From VKMB-3413 sp041027365 (GTDB lineage Bacteria; Pseudomonadota; Alphaproteobacteria; Rhizobiales; Rhizobiaceae), in NCBI RefSeq assembly GCF_041027365.1, contig NZ_JBFTEH010000001.1, forward strand, positions 558,001 through 622,000: 64,000 nucleotides of DNA, given 5' to 3'. Below, in pieces: positions 8,573-16,683 of the stretch. Both the position numbers and the translations under genes were made by a program. Below the pieces are notes generated by a model. The model did no database searches. It was given only the letters and a program-made list of their open reading frames with translations, and was not told the DNA's origin. Each line of letters begins with the position of its first letter. The stretch's first letter is position 1.

Positions 8573-9829
8573 TCAGCGGGATCGGCGCATCTGCGCCGCC
8601 GGATCAGTCGATGCTTCGGATTGCGCTCGTGCGTGCAGCCGCAGGAGATCGAGGAAGGTGCGGTGGATCGGGCTCGGAAGGAAGTCGATTCGGGTCGTCA
8701 CGCCGATCGGGCGGCTGGTCTCCGGCAGCGGGAAGGGCACCACCTGCAACAGCCCGACAGCCTCCTCGACCGCGATCTGCCGGCGCGACAGCAGCGTCAG
8801 CCGATCGGTTTCGCTGAGGATCGCGCGGGTGACGACCAGCGAACTCGTCTCCACATGGATGCGCGGCGGCTTCGGCACGCCGGCGAAGAGGTGCTCGAAG
8901 GCCCGGCGGATCGGCGCGCCGCGGCGCGGCACCACCCAGTCGAAGCCGGCCATCGCTTCCGGCGTGACCGCCGCCGCGCCGAACAGCGGGTGGCCGCGGC
9001 GCGCCACGACGGCGAAGGGGTCGTCGAGCAGGAAGCTTTCGGCGACGTCGCCGGCGGGCGGCGGATTGCGCATCGCGCCGATCAGGAAGTCGACGCTGCC
9101 GCTGCGCAGGTCGAGGAGCAGGTTGTCGTAGGGCCCGTCGACGATCTCCACCATAGCGTCGGGATAGGTCTCGAGCAGCGCATTGACCGTTCGCGGCAGG
9201 ATCAGTGTGCGCGCCAGCGGCAACGAGGCGATGGCGAGACGGGCCGAGACCGAACCTTGCAGGGCGGAGATCTCCTCGCGCGCCTGGTCGATCTCGCGGA
9301 TCGCGACCTTCAGGCGGCGGGCGAGCTCCAGCGCGCCCTTGTTCGGGCCGATGCCGGTGACGGCGCGGATGAACAGCGGCCGGCCGACGAGCCGCTCGAC
9401 GTCCCGGGCGGCGCGATGCAGCGACGGCTCGGCCCGCCTGCTCGTCCGCGCCGCCTGCGCAAAGGAGCCGGCCTCTGCGACCGTGATCAGCGCCCGGATC
9501 TGCGGGACGGTGATGCGCTGCTCCAGCGCCGAGAGGGCGCCGGCATCGCGGCGCACGGACGGCCCGGCAGCCTCTCCGATCGCGGAGCGCAGCTGCGCGA
9601 AGAAGCGGGCAAGGCGCGCCGACAGGATGCTGCCCGCCTCCGTCGTGTAGCTGCCGCTGGAGCGCCGCGCGATCAGGGCCGCACCGAAGGCGGCCTCCAG
9701 CTTGGCGATCGCCTGCGTCACCGCCGGCTGCGACAGATTGACGGCTTCGGCGCCCGCATTGACGCTGGAGAGCGCCGCCACCGCCGCAAAGGCCCGGAGA
9801 TGGCGAAGGTTGGGGAGATCGGAGGCCAT
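8573..9829 (-). CDS. LysR-type regulator with two N-terminal HTH domains
   Basis: A 418-residue regulator, about 100 residues longer than a normal LysR protein. The extra length is a second HTH: domain one spans about residues 8-68 (NLSQPAVTQAIAKLEAAFGA) and domain two about 106-168 (VPQIRALITVAEAGSFAQAA, then RDVERLVGRPLFIR). The effector-binding domain follows at about 195-400 (LPLARTLILPRTVNALLETY, DFLIGAMRNPP). It is divergent from galB with 141 bases between starts, so it most likely controls the aromatic degradation operon. I chose the ATG at 9829; the frame could start at GTG 9847. No frameshift is needed to read both HTHs as one protein. Confidence 0.85.
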   Translation of the reverse strand: MASDLPNLRHLRAFAAVAALSSVNAGAEAVNLSQPAVTQAIAKLEAAFGAALIARRSSGSYTTEAGSILSARLARFFAQLRSAIGEAAGPSVRRDAGALSALEQRITVPQIRALITVAEAGSFAQAARTSRRAEPSLHRAARDVERLVGRPLFIRAVTGIGPNKGALELARRLKVAIREIDQAREEISALQGSVSARLAIASLPLARTLILPRTVNALLETYPDAMVEIVDGPYDNLLLDLRSGSVDFLIGAMRNPPPAGDVAESFLLDDPFAVVARRGHPLFGAAAVTPEAMAGFDWVVPRRGAPIRRAFEHLFAGVPKPPRIHVETSSLVVTRAILSETDRLTLLSRRQIAVEEAVGLLQVVPFPLPETSRPIGVTTRIDFLPSPIHRTFLDLLRLHARAQSEASTDPAAQMRRSR

Positions 9830-9970
9830 GCCCGAGCGTCGCGCCACGGCGCGGATTTCGCAAGCGCACTTCGCAAAAACTTATAGCATCTGCGTCGACT
9901 TCGATTGGCGCTGCCGAGCGAACCGGGGATAGGCTTCCTCAGACTTTCGAAAACAGTTTCGGGAAACGCC
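9830..9970. promoter_or_regulatory. Divergent control region of the gal-type operon
   Basis: Shared intergenic region between the LysR-type gene and galB. It contains a direct repeat TTCGCAA at 9857-9863 and 9870-9876 (13-base period) and, nearer galB, the word GTTTCGGGAAAC at 9955-9966, an imperfect operator-like inverted repeat that also abuts the galB ribosome site. A regulator with two DNA-binding domains per monomer could need more than one such element. No promoter can be assigned with certainty. Confidence 0.4.
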
Positions 9971-10702
9971 ATGGACAAGAAGACGGCCCTCGTCGTCAGC
10001 GCCCATTCCGCCGACTTCGTCTGGCGGTCGGGCGGCGCGATCGCGGTTCACGCCGGCAAGGGCTACGACGTCACCGTCGTCTGCCTTTCCTATGGCGAAC
10101 GGGGCGAATCGGCGAAGCTCTGGCGGCAGCCGGGCTTCGACCTGGACAAGGTGAAGGCGAACCGCCGCGAGGAGGCGGAGAAGGCGGCCGAAGCGCTCGG
10201 CGTTGCCGACATCCAGTTCTTCGACCTCGGCGACTATCCCTTGAAGATCGACGACGAAGCCTTCTACCGGCTGGTCGATCTCTACCGCGCCATCCGCCCG
10301 TCCTTCGTGCTGACGCATTCGAAGAAGGACATCTACAATTTCGACCATCCGCTGACGACCGAGACGGCGCAGCATGCCCGCGTCATTGCGCAGGCGCACG
10401 GCTACAAGCCGGGCGAGACGGTGCTCGGCGCGCCGCCGGTCTATCTCTTCGAGCCGCACCAGCCGGAACAATGCGACTGGAAGCCGAACTTCCTTCTCGA
10501 CATCACGGCCGTCTGGGAGAAGAAGCGCGCCGCGATCGAATGCATGGCCGGGCAGGAGCATCTCTGGGACTATTACACCCGCGTCGCCCTGCAGCGCGGC
10601 GTCCAGGCCTCGCGCAACTCCGACTACAAGATCCAGTACGGCGAAGGCTACGAGGCCGTCTTCCCGCATGTGACGGGCGAACTCGGGCACGGAGCGGTCT
10701 GA
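9971..10702 (+). CDS. galB: 4-oxalomesaconate hydratase (PIG-L/LmbE-fold)
   Basis: A 243-residue protein of the PIG-L deacetylase fold. The first metal motif AHSADFVW (variant of AHPDD) lies near residue 12, and a second His-containing segment is in FVLTHSKKDIYNFDHPL around residue 115-130. This AHSADFVWRSGG N-terminus and the genomic setting (followed by an LigK-type aldolase and a PrpF-fold tautomerase) match GalB of Pseudomonas putida, which hydrates 4-oxalomesaconate to 4-carboxy-4-hydroxy-2-oxoadipate in gallate degradation. Stop TGA overlaps the next gene's ATG by one base (10702), so translation is coupled. GGGAAACGCC precedes the ATG. Confidence 0.85.
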   Translation: MDKKTALVVSAHSADFVWRSGGAIAVHAGKGYDVTVVCLSYGERGESAKLWRQPGFDLDKVKANRREEAEKAAEALGVADIQFFDLGDYPLKIDDEAFYRLVDLYRAIRPSFVLTHSKKDIYNFDHPLTTETAQHARVIAQAHGYKPGETVLGAPPVYLFEPHQPEQCDWKPNFLLDITAVWEKKRAAIECMAGQEHLWDYYTRVALQRGVQASRNSDYKIQYGEGYEAVFPHVTGELGHGAV

Positions 10703-11373
10703 TGGCGGTGGTCGTCCAGAACATCGAACGGGCGAGCCTCGACACCGTCGACGGGCTCGCCGCCTGCGGCGTCGCCACCGTGCACGAGGCGCAGGGGCGC
10801 ATCGGCCTCATGCAGTCGCACATGCGTCCGATCTATCGCGGCGCCCGCGTCGCGGGAAACGCCGTCACCGTGTCGATCGCGCCGGCCGACAACTGGATGA
10901 TCCATGTCGCGGTCGAGCAGTGCCGCGAGGGCGATATTCTGGTCGTCGCGCCGACATCGCCGTCGGACGCCGGCTATTTCGGCGAGCTGCTGGCGACCTC
11001 GCTCAAGGTCCGCGGCGTGCGGGGCCTGATCATCGAGGCCGGCTGCCGCGACGTGCGGGAGCTGGAGGAGATCGGCTTTCCCGTCTGGTCGAAGGCGATC
11101 TCGGCGCAGGGGACGGTGAAGGAGACGCTCGGCTCGGTGAACGTGCCCATCGTCTGTGCCGGCGTCGCGGTCATGCCGGGCGACGTGATCGTCGCAGACG
11201 ACGACGGCGTGGTCGTGGTCGAACGGGGCAAGGCCGAGAGCGTGCTTTCGGCGAGCCGGGCGCGCGAGGAGAAGGAACAGGTCACGCGCCGGCACCTGCA
11301 GTCGGGCGAGCTCGGCCTCGACTATTACGGCATGCGCGAGAAGCTCGCGGCCAAGGGCCTGAAATACATCTGA
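10702..11373 (+). CDS. galC: 4-carboxy-4-hydroxy-2-oxoadipate aldolase / oxaloacetate decarboxylase
   Basis: A 223-residue protein of the LigK/RraA-like class II aldolase family. It cleaves 4-carboxy-4-hydroxy-2-oxoadipate to pyruvate and oxaloacetate and can decarboxylate oxaloacetate. Visible features: N-terminal GVATVHEAQGRIGLM, the GD-rich GDILVVAPTSP loop, the substrate and metal segment LIIEAGCRDVREL (Arg-Asp of the family) and VMPGDVIVADDDGVVVV, the RraA/LigK core. It begins inside the galB stop codon (TGATG), indicating an operon. Alternative names for the same enzyme are LigK and proA. Confidence 0.88.
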   Translation: MAVVVQNIERASLDTVDGLAACGVATVHEAQGRIGLMQSHMRPIYRGARVAGNAVTVSIAPADNWMIHVAVEQCREGDILVVAPTSPSDAGYFGELLATSLKVRGVRGLIIEAGCRDVRELEEIGFPVWSKAISAQGTVKETLGSVNVPIVCAGVAVMPGDVIVADDDGVVVVERGKAESVLSASRAREEKEQVTRRHLQSGELGLDYYGMREKLAAKGLKYI

Positions 11374-11450
11374 GGCGATCCCGCGCTAATCGCCCGGCCC
11401 TGAACGGGGCGAGGGGCAGGGCGGACATGCGCAGGGCGCAAGGAGATCCG

Positions 11451-12518
11451 ATGACCGACGGCATTCGCTGCATGATGATGCGGGGCGGGACCTCCAAGGG
11501 GGGGTATTTCCTCGCCGAGGACCTGCCGGCCGAGGCGGCCGAGCGCGACCGGATGCTGCTGTCGATCATGGGCTCGCCCGACGCACGCCAGATCGACGGC
11601 ATCGGCGGCGCCGACCCGCTGACGTCCAAGGTTGCGGTCGTGAAGCGCTCGGAGCGGCCGGGCATCGACGTCGACTACCTGTTCCTGCAGGTCTTCGTCG
11701 ATCAGCCGCTGGTCTCCTCCAGCCAGAACTGCGGCAACATCCTCGCCGGCATCGCCGGCTTTGCGATCGAGCGCGGGCTGGTCGAGGCCGCGGACGGCGA
11801 GACGACGGTGACGATTTTACTCGAAAACACCGGCCAGACCGCCAGGGCGACCATCCCGACGCCGGGCGGCAGGCCGGACTATGCCGGCGGCGCCGCGATC
11901 GACGGTGTGCCGGGGAGGGCGGCGCCGGTGCTTCTCTCCTTCACCGACGCGGCGGGCTCCTCCTGCGGGGCGCTGCTGCCGACCGGCAACGAAGTCGACG
12001 AGATCGAGGGGGTCGCCTGCACGCTGATCGACAACGGCATGCCGGTGGTCGTGATGCGGGCCGAGGACATGGGGATCACCGGCTATGAGAGCCGCGAGGA
12101 CCTCGACGGCGATGCCGGGCTGAAGGCCCGACTGGAGACGATCCGGCTGAAGGCCGGTCCGATGATGAACCTCGGCGAGGTGAAAGAGCAGAGCGTGCCG
12201 AAGATGACGCTGGTGGCAGCGCCGAACGGTGGCGGCGCGATCATGACGCGCAGCTTCATCCCGCATCGCTGCCATGCTTCGATCGGCGTCTTCGGCGCGC
12301 TGTCGGTCGCCACCGCCTGCCTCCTGCCGGGCTCGCCGGCGAACGCCCTGGCGACCATCCCGCCGGGCCGCAAGAAGACGCTGGCCGTGGAGCATCCGAC
12401 CGGCGCACTCGACATCGTCGTCGTCATGGACGGCGAGGGCGAGGGCGCCGAGATCGCCGAGGCGGCCTTCATGCGCACCGCCCGCAAGCTGTTCGACGGG
12501 ACGGTGTTCCCGCGATGA
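11451..12518 (+). CDS. galD: 4-oxalomesaconate tautomerase (PrpF fold)
   Basis: A 355-residue protein of the PrpF/diaminopimelate-epimerase-like fold. N-terminus CMMMRGGTSKGGYFL is the family signature; SQNCGNILAGI carries the conserved Cys-Gly-Asn active-site element, with GSSCGALLPTGN and HRCHASIGVFGALSVA further on. GalD isomerises the keto and enol forms of 4-oxalomesaconate so GalB can hydrate it. Start ATG 11451 has an AAGGAG exactly six bases upstream. Gap to galC is 77 bases; same strand. PrpF-like aconitate isomerases are the main alternative, but the galBC neighbours argue for GalD. Confidence 0.85.
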   Translation: MTDGIRCMMMRGGTSKGGYFLAEDLPAEAAERDRMLLSIMGSPDARQIDGIGGADPLTSKVAVVKRSERPGIDVDYLFLQVFVDQPLVSSSQNCGNILAGIAGFAIERGLVEAADGETTVTILLENTGQTARATIPTPGGRPDYAGGAAIDGVPGRAAPVLLSFTDAAGSSCGALLPTGNEVDEIEGVACTLIDNGMPVVVMRAEDMGITGYESREDLDGDAGLKARLETIRLKAGPMMNLGEVKEQSVPKMTLVAAPNGGGAIMTRSFIPHRCHASIGVFGALSVATACLLPGSPANALATIPPGRKKTLAVEHPTGALDIVVVMDGEGEGAEIAEAAFMRTARKLFDGTVFPR

Positions 12519-12606
12519 CGATACGGCTCCGCTCATCGGGCGGAGGCCGCAAAGACCAAGATGACCTGTCCGAGCGCGCGTGCCCGAGGCGGGAGGAGAC
12601 AGACAG

Positions 12607-13557
12607 ATGACGGAACCCTGCTTCGACGTCGCCCATCTCGGGCATATCGAACTCCTGACGAACAAGCCCGAGGAGAGCCTCGACTTCTTCGTCAACGTCT
12701 ACGGCCTGACCGAGAGCGGGCGCGAGGGCGATTCCGTCTATCTCCGCGCCTTCGACGACTACGAGTTCCACACGCTGAAGCTGACGGCGTCGGACACCAC
12801 CGGCATGGCCCACGTCGGCTACCGCACGAGTTCGCCGGAGGCGCTGGAGCGGCGCGTGACGGTGATCGAGGCGATGGGCTGCGGCATCGGCTGGACGGAG
12901 GGCGATCTCGGCCACGGCCGGTCCTACCGCTTCAGGAGCCCCGACGGCCACGTCTTCGAACTCTATTACGACACGCATGTCTACGAGGCGCCGGCGGCCG
13001 AGAAGCCGTCGCTGAAGAATATCGCCCAGCGCTATCACGGCCGCGGCGTCGCGCCGCGCCGGCTCGACCACTTCAATCTCCTCGCCAGCGACGTCTCCGC
13101 GATCCGGACCTTCATGACGCAGGCGCTCGGCAGCCGGGTCACCGAGCAGATCCAGCTCGACAACGGCCGGCTCGGCGGCTGCTGGTTCACCGTCAACAAC
13201 AAGGGCTACGACGTCGCCTTCACCGAGGACCACTCCGGCGCCCGCGGCCGCTTCCACCACATCACCTACGCCGTCGACCAGCGCGAGGACGTGCTCCGGG
13301 CCGCCGACATCTTCCTTGAGAACGACGTCTTCATCGAGACCGGGCCGCACAAGCACGCGATCCAGGGGACGTTCTTCCTTTATGTCTACGAGCCCGCCGG
13401 CAACCGCGTCGAGGTGGCCAATGCCGGCGCTCGGCTGATCCTGCGGCCGGATGTCGAGCCGATCACCTGGACGGAGGCGGAGCGGCGGAAGGGCCAGGCC
13501 TGGGGGCTGAAGACGATCGAGAGCTTCCACACCCACGGCACACCCCCGGTCGCGTGA
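12607..13557 (+). CDS. Extradiol ring-cleavage dioxygenase, VOC type (class I)
   Basis: A 316-residue protein with two vicinal-oxygen-chelate domains. Candidate Fe(II) ligands in the C-terminal domain are His155 (RLDHFNLLA), His218 (RFHHITY) and Glu269 (GNRVEVAN), spaced as in homoprotocatechuate 2,3-dioxygenase, with a conserved Tyr259 (FFLYVYEP). At the place of the second-sphere histidine (His200 in that enzyme) I read Tyr201 in NNKGYDVAF. It belongs to the gal operon, following galD by 88 bases, with GGGAGGAG upstream of the ATG. Its catecholic substrate is unknown; the context suggests a trihydroxybenzoate or other carboxylated catechol. Confidence 0.8.
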   Translation: MTEPCFDVAHLGHIELLTNKPEESLDFFVNVYGLTESGREGDSVYLRAFDDYEFHTLKLTASDTTGMAHVGYRTSSPEALERRVTVIEAMGCGIGWTEGDLGHGRSYRFRSPDGHVFELYYDTHVYEAPAAEKPSLKNIAQRYHGRGVAPRRLDHFNLLASDVSAIRTFMTQALGSRVTEQIQLDNGRLGGCWFTVNNKGYDVAFTEDHSGARGRFHHITYAVDQREDVLRAADIFLENDVFIETGPHKHAIQGTFFLYVYEPAGNRVEVANAGARLILRPDVEPITWTEAERRKGQAWGLKTIESFHTHGTPPVA

Positions 13558-13753
13558 AGCCGGCAAGAATGAGCCGATGGGGGAGGTAGTATATCCATCT
13601 GGTTATGTTAGTGGCCTGAAAGGCCGCCGAATTCGACCAGAATGCGGAGTTTCGGCCTCGACGCTCTTGCAAGTGTTATGAGTGTCTGGCCTTGTGGCCG
13701 GTGGAGGATGTCCGGATCGGGATGGGCCGGACGTCAAGCTTTGGGAGGAGCGC

Positions 13754-14956
13754 ATGACCATGACGAGACTTCGCTTCATGGCGTTGGCGGCAAGCCTGTC
13801 GCTCGGCGTCGCCCTGGCGGCCGGCGGCCTGCCGCAGTCCGCCGCCGCGGCGGCGGACCGGGCGGTGAAAATCGGCCTGATCCTGCCGATCACCGGCCCC
13901 TTCGCCTCGACCGGCGCGGAGGAACTCGCCGGGGTCAAGCAGTACATGGCCGACCACGGCAAGACCGTCGCCGGCCGCACGATCGAGCTGGTGGTCAAGG
14001 ACGATACCGGGTCGCCGAACGAGACCAAGCGGATCGCCCAGGAACTGGTGACGAGCGGCGGCGTCAACGTGCTGATGGGCTTCGGCCTGACGCCGCTCGC
14101 CTTCGCCACCGCGCCGATCGCGACGCAGGCGAAGGTGCCGATGGTCGTCACCGCCGCGGCGACCTCGTCGGTGACCGAGAAGTCGCCCTACATCGTGCGC
14201 ACCAGCTTCGTCACGCCGCAGGGCGCCTACACCATGGGCGACTGGGCGGCGAAGAACGGCATGAAGTCCGCCGTCACTCTCGTTACCGACTATGCGCCCG
14301 GGATCGAGGAGCAGGACTGGTTCGTCAAGGCTTTCGAGACGGGCGGCGGCAAGGTCGTCGAGCAGCTGAAGGTCCCGCTGAAGAACCCCGACTTCGCGCC
14401 CTTCCTGCAGCGGGTCGCCGACGACAAGCCGGATGCGGTCTTCGTCTTCGTGCCGGCGGGCGTCGGCGCGCAGTTCATGAAGCAGTTCCGCGAGCGCGGG
14501 CTCGACAAGTCCGGCATCAGGCTGATCGGAACCGGTGACATCGTCGACGACCAGTTCCTGAATTCCATGGGCGACGTCGCGCTCGGCGTCGTCACCGCCC
14601 GCGATTACACCGCGGCTCACGACAGCGAGATTAACCGCAAGTTCGTCAAGGCGTTCGAGGCGGCCAACGACGGCATGCGGCCGAACTTCATGGCGGTCGG
14701 CGGCTATGACGGCATGGCGCTGGTCTACCACGCGCTCGAAAAGACCAAGGGCGACGCCAGCGGCCCGAAGCTGATCGAGGCGATGAAGGGCCTGTCCTGG
14801 GAAAGCCCCCGCGGGCCGATCTCGATCGACCCGAAGACCCGCGACATCGTCCAGAACATCTACATCAACAAGGTCGAGAAGAAGGACGGGCAGCTCTACA
14901 GCGTGACCATGGACACGGTGAAGGCCGTCAAGGACCCGGCCAAGGCCGCAAAATGA
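13754..14956 (+). CDS. ABC transporter substrate-binding protein, branched-chain type (copy 1)
   Basis: A 400-residue periplasmic binding protein of the LivJ/peripla_BP_6 family. Signal peptide: RLRFMALAASLSLGVALAAG ending near AAAAAD. The mature part begins VKIGLILPITGPFASTG and has the two-lobe LivJ layout (GTGDIVDDQFLNSMGDVALG, GYDGMALVYHALE). The start ATG 13754 has GGAGG five bases upstream. It precedes a close paralog and the permease and ATPase genes of one importer, and follows the aromatic genes, so the cargo is more likely an aromatic acid than an amino acid; this is inference from context. Confidence 0.85.
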   Translation: MTMTRLRFMALAASLSLGVALAAGGLPQSAAAAADRAVKIGLILPITGPFASTGAEELAGVKQYMADHGKTVAGRTIELVVKDDTGSPNETKRIAQELVTSGGVNVLMGFGLTPLAFATAPIATQAKVPMVVTAAATSSVTEKSPYIVRTSFVTPQGAYTMGDWAAKNGMKSAVTLVTDYAPGIEEQDWFVKAFETGGGKVVEQLKVPLKNPDFAPFLQRVADDKPDAVFVFVPAGVGAQFMKQFRERGLDKSGIRLIGTGDIVDDQFLNSMGDVALGVVTARDYTAAHDSEINRKFVKAFEAANDGMRPNFMAVGGYDGMALVYHALEKTKGDASGPKLIEAMKGLSWESPRGPISIDPKTRDIVQNIYINKVEKKDGQLYSVTMDTVKAVKDPAKAAK

Positions 14957-15098
14957 GGCATGCGGGCGGGACGGCAGCCGCCGCGCCGCCGTCCGCTGAA
15001 CACGATCCTGGCTGCTTGCGAGCGGGCGGAGCAGCGATCTGAGGCATACATCGGATTTCGTCCGGATCGGCCGGACATCATCGACAGGGAGGCATTTC

Positions 15099-16298
15099 AT
15101 GACTTTCACCAGACGCAACCTCATCGCCCTCGCGGCGACGGTCTCGGTCGGCGCCAGCCTTGCCGGTCTCGGCGCGCCGCTTCAGGCCCGCGCGGCCGAC
15201 GACACCGTGAAGATCGGCTTCATTGAGCCGATGACGGGCCCGTTCGCCTCGACCGGTATCGAGGCCCTCGCCGGCGCCAAGCAGTACATTGCCGATCACG
15301 GTGACACCGTCGCCGGCAAGAAGATCCAGCTGATCGTCAAGGACGACACGGGATCGCCGAACGATACCAAGCGCATCGCGCAGGAACTGGTGGTCAACGA
15401 GGGCGCGAACGTCCTGATGGGCTTCGGCCTGACGCCGCTCGCCTTCGCGACGGCCCCGATCGCGACGCAGGCGAAGGTGCCGATGATCGTCACCTCGGCC
15501 GCGACCTCCTCGATCACCGAGAAGTCGCCTTATGCGACGCGCACGTCCTTCACCCTGCCGCAGGCGGCCTCGGTGATGGGGCAGTGGGCGGCGAAGAACG
15601 GCATCAAGTCGGTCGTCACGCTGGTCAGCGACTACGCGCCCGGCAAGGACGCGCAGGACTGGTTCGTCAAGACGTTCGAGAAGAACGGCGGCAAGGTCAA
15701 GGAACAGCTGACCGTGCCCCTGAAGAACCCGGACTTCTCGCCCTTCCTGCAGCGCGTCGCCGACGACAAGCCGGATGCGGTGTTCGTGTTCGTGCCGGCG
15801 GGCGTCGGCTCGCAGTTCATGAAGCAGTTCAAGGAGCGCGGTCTCTCCGACGCCGGCATCAAGCTGATCGGCACCGGCGACGTCGTCGACGACCAGATCC
15901 TCAACGACATGGGCGACGTCGCGCTCGGCGTCGTCTCGGCCCACCACTATACGGCGGCCCTCCAGACCGACGCGAACCAGACATTCGTCAAGGCCTTCGA
16001 GAAGGCCAACAACGGCATGCGGCCGAACTTCATGGCCGTCGGCGCCTATGACGGCATGGCGATGGTCTACCACGCGCTGGAGAAGACGAACGGCGACGCC
16101 AGCGGCCCGAAGCTGATGGAGGCGATCAAGGGACTGAAGTGGGAGAGCCCGCGCGGTCCGGTGATGATCGACCCGAAGACGCGCGACATCGTCCAGAACA
16201 TCTACATCGACAAGACGCAGAAGGTGGACGGCCAGCTCTACAACGTGCCGATCGAGACGGTGAAGGACGTCAAGGACCCGGCGAAGGCCGCGAAGTAA
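15099..16298 (+). CDS. ABC transporter substrate-binding protein, branched-chain type (copy 2)
   Basis: A 399-residue paralog of the protein ending at 14956; most of the mature chains align without gaps (for example VLMGFGLTPLAFATAPIATQ is identical in both), so this is a tandem duplication. The signal peptide has a Tat-like double arginine (TRRNLIALAATVSVGASLAG). Both end in VKDPAKAAK. Copy 2 differs mainly in the signal peptide, in the loop after the TGI/TGA turn, and around SAHHYTAALQT, which may change specificity. GGGAGG lies six bases before the ATG. The 142-base gap after copy 1 may hold a second promoter. Confidence 0.85.
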   Translation: MTFTRRNLIALAATVSVGASLAGLGAPLQARAADDTVKIGFIEPMTGPFASTGIEALAGAKQYIADHGDTVAGKKIQLIVKDDTGSPNDTKRIAQELVVNEGANVLMGFGLTPLAFATAPIATQAKVPMIVTSAATSSITEKSPYATRTSFTLPQAASVMGQWAAKNGIKSVVTLVSDYAPGKDAQDWFVKTFEKNGGKVKEQLTVPLKNPDFSPFLQRVADDKPDAVFVFVPAGVGSQFMKQFKERGLSDAGIKLIGTGDVVDDQILNDMGDVALGVVSAHHYTAALQTDANQTFVKAFEKANNGMRPNFMAVGAYDGMAMVYHALEKTNGDASGPKLMEAIKGLKWESPRGPVMIDPKTRDIVQNIYIDKTQKVDGQLYNVPIETVKDVKDPAKAAK

Positions 16299-16396
16299 GA
16301 CGGACCGCGTCTGGCGGCCGGGGGAGACCTCGGCCGCCCGGCGGGATGTGGCCCGACCCGCTTTCGCTTCCGGCAGGGAGTCGAACGCCCAGCACT

Positions 16397-16424
16397 CGTC
16401 ATCCCGGCCTCGAGCCGGGATCCA
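16397..16424 (+). repeat. Palindromic intergenic repeat, arm A
   Basis: A 28-base element (CGTCATCCCGGCCTCGAGCC then GGGATCCA) that is itself a hairpin and matches the reverse complement of 16511-16538 at 26 of 28 positions. Elements with CCCGG...TCGAG...GGATCCA cores are common dispersed repeats of alphaproteobacterial intergenic regions. Confidence 0.75.
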
Positions 16425-16510
16425 TGCCGAACCATCGATGCTGCCGAGGCGGTTGACCGGCCGGACATCGTTCTTCCCTTCGCGCGTGAAAGCCAGTCGA
16501 TGCGGAGGAA

Positions 16511-16538
16511 TGGATCCCGGGTCGAGCCCGGGATGACG
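16511..16538 (-). repeat. Palindromic intergenic repeat, arm B
   Basis: Second copy in inverted orientation (TGGATCCCGGGTCGAGCCCG then GGATGACG). Each copy can fold alone, and the two can pair with each other over about 28 bases with a loop of about 86 bases. Confidence 0.75.
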
Positions 16539-16683
16539 AAGCTTCCGTTTGCGGCCCGCTCCTTGCAAGCGTCGTCACCGCATCGGAGGAACATGCCGTA
16601 TACGAAGTCGAACAGCGATAAGGACCGACCCTCATGACCCTGCGCTGCGGACTCTCTCACCTCATCACGGACCTGTCTCGCCC

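Larger units (their letters stand above)
16299..16683. other. 385-base gap between binding-protein and permease genes
   Basis: No gene is supported here. The main content is a pair of inverted palindromic repeats at 16397-16424 and 16511-16538, entered separately. The gap splits the transporter operon physically; the permease gene at 16684 lacks a strong SD close to its ATG. A stem formed by these repeats could lower downstream expression relative to the abundant binding proteins, a common arrangement in binding-protein operons. Confidence 0.5.
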
